A program made the translations under genes and the position numbers. Source: Thermococcus sp. (GTDB lineage Archaea > Methanobacteriota_B > Thermococci > Thermococcales > Thermococcaceae). Taken from it: a stretch of 5,359 bases of DNA. The DNA lies in contig DRGF01000147.1 in the NCBI GenBank assembly GCA_011050175.1, forward strand, positions 1 to 5,359, read 5' to 3'. Below are positions 1-4,588 of the stretch, piece after piece. The notes under the pieces were generated by a model. The model ran no database searches, was not told the origin of the DNA, and was given only the letters and a program-made list of their open reading frames with translations. The first letter of the stretch is position 1, and the number at the start of each line of letters is the position of its first letter.

Positions 1-668
1 AGCTCGCGGTAGAACTCCTCCGAGTAGAGGTGGCCGGCCAAGGAGAAGCGCGGGGGGTCGTGTATTACCACGTCGAAGCTCTCGTCCTTGAACTTCTTCA
101 CGACCTCGAAGGCATCACCCTGAATCACCTGGATTTTGCCGCCCGTGAACAGCTCCCTGCTCCAGGGGTTTATCCTTGCCAGCTCCAGGACGTTCGGGTC
201 TTTCTCAATGGTTATGACGTACGCCCCGCGCTTTGAGGCCTCTATGGCGGTGTATCCGAGCCCCGTGCAGGTGTCAAGGACTGTCTCTCCCTCCTTCGGC
301 TTAACCGTGTTCACCTTGTTCCTCGTGTCCTGGAGGGGGTTTACCTCCTTCGTCCTGTGCATCCTGATGCCGTTAATCTCTATCGTCGGTGGAATCGTCG
401 GAACGAGCTTGTAGAAGTGCTCCCCTGCTATTGCAGCCTTGTATACCCCCCCGTTCTTCACGAAGTAGACGCTTCCCTCGTCCCTTGCGATCCTCTCGAT
501 GACGTCCCTCTCAACCCGCGTCCCGTCCGGAAAGATGAACTCGTCTCCCTCAGCGGTGATGAGCCATGAACGGTTCGTTTTCCTCAGGTCGAGGTTAAGC
601 CTCGCTCCCCCCTTTGTGAGGAGAAGCCTTCTCGCGTCTCCCGGAGTTAAGAAGTAAACTTCTTCCAT
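1..668 (-). CDS. Class I SAM-dependent methyltransferase (archaeal type), C-terminus missing
   Basis: Reading leftward from ATG at 668 gives 222 codons without a stop, so the gene is cut by the window edge. Residues 130-141 (VLDTCTGLGYTA) are motif I, the glycine-rich SAM-binding loop. E155 is the acidic residue closing the second strand, GD at 184-185 fits motif III, and DPPR at 204-207 is motif IV, the catalytic-loop position where N6-adenine and other amino methyltransferases carry N/DPP-Y/F. Residues 1-100 form a separate N-terminal part preceding MHRTKEVNP at 103-111. I recognise this as the archaeal 'predicted methyltransferase' family of roughly 280-290 residues; its substrate is not known to me, and RNA is a reasonable guess. 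GGTGA at 677-673 lies 4 nt before the ATG and supports the start. It follows the dipeptidase gene by 45 nt, and a weak TATA-like site lies in that gap, so it may have its own promoter as well as read-through. Confidence 0.9.
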   Translation of the reverse strand, partial: MEEVYFLTPGDARRLLLTKGGARLNLDLRKTNRSWLITAEGDEFIFPDGTRVERDVIERIARDEGSVYFVKNGGVYKAAIAGEHFYKLVPTIPPTIEINGIRMHRTKEVNPLQDTRNKVNTVKPKEGETVLDTCTGLGYTAIEASKRGAYVITIEKDPNVLELARINPWSRELFTGGKIQVIQGDAFEVVKKFKDESFDVVIHDPPRFSLAGHLYSEEFYRE

Positions 669-698
669 GCGCTCACCGCGGGTTGCTGAGAAAATGAG

Positions 699-706
699 GA
701 TAAAAA
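699..706 (-). promoter_or_regulatory. Possible TATA box of the methyltransferase gene
   Basis: On the minus strand this reads TTTTTATC, centred about 34 nt before the methyltransferase ATG. That is the same spacing as the TATA-like boxes of the DUF531 and lplA genes in this window. It lies in the short gap after the dipeptidase stop codon, so internal initiation inside the operon is possible. T-rich sequence here could equally be part of a weak terminator. Confidence 0.3.
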
Positions 707-713
707 TGTTCCG

Positions 714-1649
714 TCATCCGATAACCCTTTCAAAAACGCGCTCGAAGTTCTCGAAGGTTATCGCTTTGACCTCTTTCTCGCTGAAGTTCTCCCTCAGCCT
801 CTCGAGCAGCGCCGGAATCTTTGACTCGTTTTCAAAACCCTTGACGCCCCCGCTACTCCAGCCCCGTAGGTAGTAAACGAAGTCGAAGCCGAGACCCACG
901 TGGCGGTAGCCGGCCAGGTCGACCATGTACGTTATGTGCTCCACGTACCTCTTCAGCGTTGGGTTTTCCTTGTCTATGAAGCTCGGAATAGCGACCGCGC
1001 CTATGACGCCGCCGCGCTCCGCTATCGCTGTTATCTGCTCGTCGGTCAGGTTCCTCGGGTTGTCGCAGAGGGCCCTCGCGTTGGAGTGGGACGCTATAAC
1101 TGGGAAGGCAGTAACGTCAAGCGTGTCCCAGAATCCGGCGTCGTTTATGTGGCTGAGGTCGAGCAGTATCCCCAGCTCCTCCGCCTTCCCGACGACTTCG
1201 ACGCCGAATTTGGTAAGTCCGCCGCCGGTTCTCTCAAAGACACCGTCGCCTATGGCATTGCGCAGGCTCCATGTGAGCGTCAGAACCCTTAGGCCTAGCC
1301 GGTGGAAGACCTCCAGCAGGTCGAGGCTCTCACCTATCGGCTCCCCGCCCTCAAGGCCGAGCCAGAGGGCAACCTTTCCGTCTTCTATGGCTTTTTTCAT
1401 TCCATCGACCGTTGTGACGAGCTCAAAGCGCTCGCTTTCCTCGATGTCCTTCAGTAAAGCGTTGAGAACCTCAAATCCGTAAGCGGTCGCGTCCTTTCTC
1501 CTGTCGGGTCTAGTCCATATCGCCATAACCCTCGAGCCAATCCAGCCGTTGAAGAACCCCTCGTAGTTCTCTTCGAGGACGCGCGTTTTTCCGGTCTTTC
1601 GCTCATCATAAACAAAGGTGGGTAAATCCGAATGGGCATCGAATATCAT
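714..1649 (-). CDS. Peptidase M19 (membrane/renal dipeptidase family)
   Basis: The 311-residue product matches the amidohydrolase-fold M19 dipeptidases, zinc enzymes that cleave dipeptides and often accept D-residues at the C-terminal position. The expected ligands are visible: H6 and D8 in DAHSDLP, the bridging glutamate E100 in LGLEGGEP, H167 in LDLSHIND, H188 in IASHSNARAL, R199 in the conserved RNLTDEQI, and the catalytic aspartate D256 in GLGFDF. FENFERVF near 299-306 matches the usual C-terminal signature region. There is no signal peptide or membrane segment, so it is probably cytoplasmic despite the family name, as for most prokaryotic members. Length is at the short end of the family but complete. 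The start is well fixed: GAGGTG overlaps the stop codon of the upstream TPR-like gene, which lies 9 nt away, so the two are almost certainly co-transcribed and translationally coupled. The biological substrate is unknown; peptide salvage is the simplest inference. Confidence 0.93.
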   Translation of the reverse strand: MIFDAHSDLPTFVYDERKTGKTRVLEENYEGFFNGWIGSRVMAIWTRPDRRKDATAYGFEVLNALLKDIEESERFELVTTVDGMKKAIEDGKVALWLGLEGGEPIGESLDLLEVFHRLGLRVLTLTWSLRNAIGDGVFERTGGGLTKFGVEVVGKAEELGILLDLSHINDAGFWDTLDVTAFPVIASHSNARALCDNPRNLTDEQITAIAERGGVIGAVAIPSFIDKENPTLKRYVEHITYMVDLAGYRHVGLGFDFVYYLRGWSSGGVKGFENESKIPALLERLRENFSEKEVKAITFENFERVFERVIG

Positions 1650-1658
1650 AGCGACACC

Positions 1659-2738
1659 TCAGATGCCCTCCTCTATAGTAATCATCTCGGTGAGGGCTTC
1701 CTCCTTTATCCTTGGGTCGGGGATGCTCTCGATTATCCCCCTTGCCTCTTCGAAATCCTTTCTCTTTGCCAGCTCCAGGGCTATTGCCTTGAGGGCCTCG
1801 CTTCTCTTCCGTATGTCCGTTATCTCTCCGGCAAATTTCAGTGCCCTATTTAAGCTTCCGAGTTCGGTTAGGAGCCTTACTATCCTCTGGACGTTGGCCT
1901 CGGTGAGTACGAGGTTTTCACACCTCTCGAAGGCCCTGTCTATAACGTCAAGGTACTCCAGGTTGTTCACCCTTTTCATCCAGAGAGCGATCTCGAGCCC
2001 TCCGATGAGCTTCGTAATCCCGCGGTACTTCTTCTCCACCAGTGCGAGTGCGTAATGGTACCGTCCTTCCAGCAGGGATTTCCTGATCTCCGGAAGCCCC
2101 ACCTCGTGAACAGTGTTTACCAGCTCTATCTTCTTCTCAACGACCACCGCCCTCTCGTTGACGTTGAGCTTGTCAAATATGTCAAAGGCTGTCCTGTAAA
2201 AGTCGAGGGCCTTGCTGGAGGGGAGTGCGTCCCCGGCCTCCTCGAGGAGTTCACCTATCCTTATGACGCTATCTATCTTTAATTTGTATTCCACCCCTGC
2301 CCCCATTATCGTGTCGAAGGCGACGTTGAAAAACTCGAGGGCGTTTTCGGGGTATCCCGCGAGGGCCAGTTGGTATGCCAGCTCCGATAGGACGAGGCCC
2401 TTTTCTATGGGGCTTTTTATGCCGTCGGCTTCATTCAGGGCCCTTTCAAAGAAATTCATTGCGTCCTCTTCATGTCCCAGTATTGCGAGGGATGCAGCTA
2501 TCGTCGAATAGCCCACTGCCTTACTGGCGCGGTCTTTGATCTTTTTTGCTATGTACATTGCGTCCTCCATGATGCCGGGGATCCATTCCTGAGGGCCGTG
2601 GTTAAAGTATATCGCGACTGCCATATCCGTGAGAACCTCTATCCGGTCCAGCGGATCCTCTAACTCTGGAACCTTGGATAGGGCTTCCTCGTAGTGCCTC
2701 CTCTGAATGAGCATTTCTATTTCTTCTCGAGTTGTCAT
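1659..2738 (-). CDS. TPR-like alpha-solenoid protein of unknown function
   Basis: The 359-residue product is nearly all helical, with no membrane segment or signal peptide. Repeat units of about 34-38 residues can be seen. ASLAILGHEEDAMNFFERAL (82-101) and AYQLALAGYPENALEFFNVA (121-140) fit the TPR pattern of small residue, G and A at set spacing. A C-terminal unit around 311-341 (RSEALKAIALELA, then DFEEARGIIESI) ends in IPDPRIKEEALTEM, the start of another unit; the region around 217-240 is a weaker copy. Such solenoids are protein-binding scaffolds; no catalytic motif is present and I do not recognise a named family. It is the first gene of the leftward group with the M19 dipeptidase and the methyltransferase. 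The ATG at 2738 is preceded by only a weak AGGA. The palindromic TATA box lies about 28 nt upstream, so the mRNA is probably leaderless or nearly so. Confidence 0.85.
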   Translation of the reverse strand: MTTREEIEMLIQRRHYEEALSKVPELEDPLDRIEVLTDMAVAIYFNHGPQEWIPGIMEDAMYIAKKIKDRASKAVGYSTIAASLAILGHEEDAMNFFERALNEADGIKSPIEKGLVLSELAYQLALAGYPENALEFFNVAFDTIMGAGVEYKLKIDSVIRIGELLEEAGDALPSSKALDFYRTAFDIFDKLNVNERAVVVEKKIELVNTVHEVGLPEIRKSLLEGRYHYALALVEKKYRGITKLIGGLEIALWMKRVNNLEYLDVIDRAFERCENLVLTEANVQRIVRLLTELGSLNRALKFAGEITDIRKRSEALKAIALELAKRKDFEEARGIIESIPDPRIKEEALTEMITIEEGI

Positions 2739-2762
2739 ACTGGTTCCTATTTGTTCTAAATC

Positions 2763-2770
2763 CTTATAAG
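2763..2770. promoter_or_regulatory. Palindromic TATA box, probably shared by the divergent genes
   Basis: CTTATAAG is a perfect 8-bp palindrome in the 61-bp gap between the divergent TPR-like and DUF531 genes. Its centre is 33.5 nt from the plus-strand ATG at 2800 and 28.5 nt from the minus-strand ATG at 2738. Both distances fit archaeal TBP/TFB initiation about 25-27 nt downstream, giving a very short leader to the right and an almost leaderless mRNA to the left. No clear BRE purine element is seen on either side. No second convincing TATA box exists in the gap. Confidence 0.6.
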
Positions 2771-2771
2771 C

Positions 2772-2784
2772 ATTCCCTGGGAAT
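2772..2784. promoter_or_regulatory. 13-bp inverted repeat, candidate operator
   Basis: ATTCCC and GGGAAT flank a single T, making a perfect 6-bp inverted repeat. It lies directly between the shared TATA box and the predicted rightward start site. A dimeric regulator bound there would block initiation of the DUF531/signal peptidase operon, and could block or activate the leftward one. No regulator gene is nearby, so the role is inferred from symmetry and position only. Confidence 0.35.
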
Positions 2785-2799
2785 CTCTATCGAGGGACC

Positions 2800-3351
2800 A
2801 TGCTGACGATAGCCCTGTACAACACCTACGACCCCAAGAGGCTCCATGAGGCCCACCTGCGCGCGATAGCCCGAGCGGGGCCCATAGCTTATGCCTACGG
2901 CTTTCACCTGGCTCTGGTGGGCTTTCCCTTCGAGGGCAGGCCCATCGATGTGGCGGAGGAGATAAGCGGGCACACCACCATAGGCGAGGGCGGCAGGTAT
3001 CTCATGGAACTGGCGGAGGGGAACCGCTTCCACCTTCTGGACTTTCCCAGGCGAGGATTTCCGCCGCAGTTCGGGACGCCCGTTGCCACCACCCGGAAGC
3101 CGAGCGAGGAGAAAGAGATAACACCCCTAGAGCTCGCTGAGCGTGCCCTTCGCGGTGAGAGCTTTCTCCTCCTCGTGGGCCTCGGGCGGCACGGCCTCCC
3201 CAAGGAAATCTTTAAGACCGCCCGCTACCACATGGACATAACCGGAAAAAGGGTGAGCCTTGAAACGTGCACCGCGATAGGGGCCATACCCGCGAGAATA
3301 GGCACCCTTATGGAGGCTCTGAGATGGAAGACGGGTGGAAAAAGGACATAA
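2800..3351 (+). CDS. DUF531 family protein, possibly SPOUT-like
   Basis: The 183-residue product matches my knowledge of DUF531, a family of small archaeal proteins without assigned function. The N-terminal half begins with a hydrophobic strand (LTIALYN, 2-8) and a helix rich in A, H and R. The conserved core is LLLVGLGRHGLPKEIFKTAR (123-142) followed by DITGKRVSLETCTAIGAIPA (146-165). The glycine-rich loop after a strand, followed by SLETCTAIG and a helix, resembles the knotted C-terminal SAM-binding part of SPOUT methyltransferases; that resemblance is my inference. No signal peptide is present. GAGGGA at 2792-2797, two nt before the ATG, may serve as ribosome binding site, though with a start site near 2793 the leader would be only about 7 nt. 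The gene heads an operon with the signal peptidase, whose start lies inside its last 28 nt. Confidence 0.8.
   Translation: MLTIALYNTYDPKRLHEAHLRAIARAGPIAYAYGFHLALVGFPFEGRPIDVAEEISGHTTIGEGGRYLMELAEGNRFHLLDFPRRGFPPQFGTPVATTRKPSEEKEITPLELAERALRGESFLLLVGLGRHGLPKEIFKTARYHMDITGKRVSLETCTAIGAIPARIGTLMEALRWKTGGKRT
3312..3316 (+). promoter_or_regulatory. Ribosome binding site that fixes the signal peptidase start
   Basis: GGAGG lies 7 nt upstream of ATG 3324, inside the end of the DUF531 reading frame. The frame is open back to an ATG at 3267, but the extra 19 residues would be charged and unlike a signal peptidase N-terminus. No comparable site precedes that ATG. Confidence 0.75.
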
Positions 3352-3800
3352 CATGGGTGCTGATAGCCCTCCTGGCGGTCTTCACGCTCCAGACGGGGCT
3401 TAAAATTGCGCTTCACACGGATTCGCCCCTCGTTATAGTCGTCAGCGGCTCGATGGAGCCAGTTTTCTACCGCGGGGACGTCGTCCTCCTTAAGGGCATA
3501 AGCAGGGAGAACATCGACGATGTCCACGTGGGGGATGTCATCGTTTACACCCGTCCCGGCTACAAGTATCCCATCATCCACCGCGTCAGGGAGATACGCG
3601 AGGTGGACCTCGGCGGCGAGACCGAGAGGTGCTTCCTAACGTGGGGCGACAACAACTGGGCGCCGGACCCGGATTATCCGACTCCGTATGGTATGGTTCC
3701 GTGCGTCCCTGCCTACGCCGTCGAAGACAAGGCCCTGCTCGTCTTTCCGAAGATCGGCCTCATCCCCTTGATCATAAGGGAGAAACTCGGTCTGGGATGA
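3324..3800 (+). CDS. Signal peptidase I, archaeal Sec11 type (S26B)
   Basis: This 158-residue membrane protease removes signal peptides from Sec-exported proteins on the outer face of the membrane. One N-terminal transmembrane segment spans about residues 10-30 (WVLIALLAVFTLQTGLKIAL). The catalytic serine is S43 in VSGSMEPVFYRGD. H86 in PIIHRV replaces the bacterial lysine, as in Sec11-type enzymes. TWGDNN followed by PDPD (106-117) supplies the conserved aspartates, D109 and D115. A hydrophobic C-terminal stretch (VFPKIGLIPLII, 140-151) may form a second membrane contact. Length is usual for archaeal members and shorter than bacterial LepB. It overlaps the DUF531 gene by 28 nt in another frame, so translation is probably coupled; no functional link to DUF531 is evident. 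Its stop codon lies in a candidate C/D-box sRNA, and the hairpin cluster begins just downstream. Confidence 0.93.
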   Translation: MEDGWKKDITWVLIALLAVFTLQTGLKIALHTDSPLVIVVSGSMEPVFYRGDVVLLKGISRENIDDVHVGDVIVYTRPGYKYPIIHRVREIREVDLGGETERCFLTWGDNNWAPDPDYPTPYGMVPCVPAYAVEDKALLVFPKIGLIPLIIREKLGLG

Positions 3801-3853
3801 TGTGAGGGTAGGTGGCCGAGCGCTGCGATGAGGAGCTAATCGGCCCCTGACCC
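3794..3853 (+). ncRNA. Candidate C/D-box sRNA overlapping the signal peptidase stop codon
   Basis: The order of boxes fits an archaeal C/D guide RNA: terminal GGG (3794-3796), C-like ATGATGT (3797-3803), a 12-nt guide, D'-like CCGA (3816-3819), a 5-nt spacer, C'-like GCGATGA (3825-3831), a 15-nt guide, D box CTGA (3847-3850) and closing CCC (3851-3853). Weak points are the final T of the C box, where A is expected, and the CCGA D' box. A competing reading is a long imperfect hairpin: AGGGT (3805-3809) pairs with ACCCT (3850-3854), and GGCCGA (3814-3819) with TCGGCC (3840-3845). Overlap of a C box with a stop codon is known in Thermococcales. I could not identify an rRNA or tRNA target. Confidence 0.42.
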
Positions 3854-3863
3854 TACGAAAGAC

Positions 3864-3882
3864 AAGGGGGCTCCGCCCCCTT
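3864..3882 (+). terminator. GC-rich hairpin after the signal peptidase gene, terminator-like
   Basis: Arms AAGGGGGC and GCCCCCTT form a perfect 8-bp stem with loop TCC, followed by the pyrimidine run ATCTCTCTGT. It could end or stabilise the signal peptidase transcript. Archaeal termination mainly uses T-runs, and the nearest good run (TTTTT, 3935-3939) is further on, so it may instead be the first member of the hairpin cluster. Confidence 0.45.
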
Positions 3883-3888
3883 ATCTCT

Positions 3889-3926
3889 CTGTACTCTCAA
3901 ACCCCTGGAGTGGGGCTACGCCCCAC
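3889..3926 (+). repeat. 38-bp leader repeat, copy A
   Basis: It begins CTGTACTCTCAAACCCC and ends in a perfect hairpin with arms GTGGGGC and GCCCCAC around loop TAC (3910-3926). Copy B at 4313-4350 is identical at 36 of 38 positions; one difference is in the spacer (T for C) and one in the loop (TAC against TTC), so the stem is untouched. Both copies directly or nearly follow another hairpin with loop TCC. Confidence 0.9.
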
Positions 3927-3933
3927 AACCCCG

Positions 3934-3943
3934 CTTTTTCTCT
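3934..3943 (+). terminator. T-run after the leader hairpin
   Basis: CTTTTTCTCT follows the GTGGGGC/GCCCCAC hairpin by 7 nt. It is the first strong pyrimidine/T-run downstream of the signal peptidase stop codon, so it is a plausible archaeal termination site for the DUF531-signal peptidase operon. Confidence 0.35.
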
Positions 3944-3951
3944 AAAAACCT

Positions 3952-3968
3952 GGGAAACTACGTTTCCC
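3952..3968 (+). repeat. Hairpin with loop TAC
   Basis: Arms GGGAAAC and GTTTCCC form a perfect 7-bp stem around TAC, the same loop as the leader copy A hairpin. The 5' arm resembles TGGGAAACT at 4353-4361, which in unit 2 starts R3. This suggests that unit 1 has an extra segment inserted at this point. Confidence 0.75.
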
Positions 3969-3994
3969 CACCTTCCTTATTCCTTAATCCTTCG

Positions 3995-4010
3995 GGGGGC
4001 TAACGCCCCC
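3995..4010 (+). repeat. G/C-run hairpin
   Basis: Arms GGGGGC and GCCCCC surround loop TAAC. It is followed by a second C-run (4014-4018) that could compete for the same G-run. The sequence immediately before R1 is unusually GC-biased compared with the AT-rich interior of the unit. Confidence 0.7.
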
Positions 4011-4020
4011 ACGCCCCCAG

Positions 4021-4065
4021 AACTTTGCTGGCGCAAAGTTTGATCAAAGCTTGTAGCTCCTTTTT
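4021..4065 (+). repeat. Repeat R1: hairpin plus conserved tail and T-run
   Basis: Arms AACTTTGC and GCAAAGTT (loop TGGC) are followed by the tail TTTGATCAAAGCTTG, then GTAGCTCC and TTTTT (4061-4065). The tail pattern YTTSAYCAAA recurs in R2, R3 and R4. A stem followed by a T-run makes R1 terminator-like on the plus strand. R2 is its inverted partner at the other end of unit 1. Confidence 0.75.
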
Positions 4066-4139
4066 AACCTTCTTTTTGAATTGATTTCCGGTACTCTGGC
4101 TATTTTTGCCCTGAGCCCCTCGAAATGCCCTCTTTGATT

Positions 4140-4216
4140 GGGGGTTGCCTAAATAGACGCCCGAAGGGCGTCCGAAATAAAACCCCCTAAACGATGTTTA
4201 GACGTCCTTAAGGGGG
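4140..4216 (+). repeat. Nested and competing stems in the middle of unit 1
   Basis: GGGGGTT (4140-4146) can pair with AACCCCC (4181-4187), enclosing a perfect hairpin with arms GACGCCC and GGGCGTC around GAA (4156-4172). The same C-run with the following TAA (4183-4190) can instead pair with TTAAGGGGG (4208-4216, one bulged A), enclosing a small hairpin with arms TAAAC and GTTTA (4188-4200, which uses the same TAA and so competes in part). The two arrangements exclude one another. TAGACG-CC-AAGGG also recurs as a loose direct repeat at 4154 and 4199. Confidence 0.6.
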
Positions 4217-4269
4217 CTCTCCCGATTTAACTTTAGAACTCAGAGAAATCCACTGCATCCGGAGCCTTG

Positions 4270-4312
4270 AAAGGAGCTACGAACTTTTGGTGAAGCTTTT
4301 TCCAAAAGCTTC
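4270..4312 (-). repeat. Repeat R2: inverted copy of R
   Basis: On the plus strand, AAAGGAGCTAC (4270-4280) mirrors the tail of R1. It is followed by a perfect 9-bp stem with arms GAAGCTTTT and AAAAGCTTC around TCC (4292-4312). Read on the minus strand, the tail is CTTCACCAAAAGTTCG. CTTTTGG (4284-4290) can alternatively pair with CCAAAAG (4302-4308), excluding the 9-bp stem. The stem sequence differs from R1 and R3, but pairing is complete. Confidence 0.72.
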
Positions 4313-4350
4313 CTGTACTCTCAAACCCCCGGAGTGGGGCTTCGCCCCAC
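4313..4350 (+). repeat. 38-bp leader repeat, copy B
   Basis: It begins CTGTACTCTCAAACCCC and ends in arms GTGGGGC and GCCCCAC around loop TTC (4334-4350). It has 36/38 identity to copy A at 3889-3926, in the same orientation 424 bp away. It abuts the R2 stem with no spacer. Confidence 0.9.
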
Positions 4351-4355
4351 GTTGG

Positions 4356-4400
4356 GAAACTTTGCTTGGCAAAGTTTCATCAAAGTTGGCATGCTTTTTT
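4356..4400 (+). repeat. Repeat R3: hairpin plus conserved tail and T-run
   Basis: It has the longest stem of the cluster: arms GAAACTTTGC and GCAAAGTTTC, 10 bp, loop TTG (4356-4378). The overlapping tail TTTCATCAAAGTTGG, GCATGC and a six-T run (4395-4400) follow. The layout matches R1, including the T-run, and would serve as a plus-strand terminator. Confidence 0.75.
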
Positions 4401-4465
4401 GTAATTGTCTCTTTGTATTGGGTTTGCTCGTTTTATCCTATCATTACAGTAGTTTTGTTGTTTTA

Positions 4466-4482
4466 AGCGCCCAGCGGGCGCT
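4466..4482 (+). repeat. Middle hairpin of unit 2
   Basis: Arms AGCGCCC and GGGCGCT form a perfect 7-bp stem around AGC. It occupies the place taken in unit 1 by the GACGCCC/GGGCGTC hairpin. The two share the GCCC/GGGC core while the outer pairs change together. Confidence 0.75.
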
Positions 4483-4588
4483 AGGTTGGAAGTAAAACTC
4501 CCATACATGGGCCCACTTTAACGCAAACCCGAATATCATAGAGGCCTTTTTGAGAGCATGCATGTCTCGGGTTTTCTTTGACAGTAAA

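Larger units (their letters stand above)
3889..4312. repeat. Hairpin-rich repeat unit 1
   Basis: This 424-bp stretch has the same plan as the next 310 bp. It opens with a 38-bp leader containing a GC hairpin and continues with repeat R (R1). A middle GC-rich hairpin follows, enclosed by a longer-range stem, and the unit ends with an inverted R (R2). Relative to unit 2 it carries two extra hairpins (3952-3968 and 3995-4010) between leader and R1. No reading frame looks like a real protein. R1 and R2 share an 11-bp perfect inverted repeat (GTAGCTCCTTT 4053-4063, AAAGGAGCTAC 4270-4280), giving the unit a terminal-inverted-repeat look, as in a MITE. No target-site duplication was recognised. The unit could also be a structured RNA or a chromosomal repeat without mobility. 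Confidence 0.55.

Noticed and set aside
925..1482. Long plus-strand open frame opposite the dipeptidase
   Set aside because: It is the reverse-strand shadow of a clear M19 peptidase gene, serine-rich and low in complexity, without a recognisable family.
1618..2055. Plus-strand open frame opposite the TPR-like gene
   Set aside because: Shadow of the helical repeat gene; the serine- and leucine-rich composition is typical of antisense reading.
3267..3323. 19-residue N-terminal extension of the signal peptidase from ATG 3267
   Set aside because: The extension is charged and unlike the family, it lies inside the DUF531 gene, and the GGAGG site supports ATG 3324.
3811..3822. GGTGGCCGAGCG resembles the D-arm start of a tRNA-Leu or tRNA-Ser
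   Set aside because: No acceptor stem, anticodon arm or T-loop follows at the right distance, and the bases fit the C/D-like RNA or the long hairpin.
3794..3865. H/ACA guide RNA reading, with an ACA at 3862-3864
   Set aside because: The internal loop between the two stems is too small for a pseudouridylation pocket and the ACA lies too far from the lower stem.
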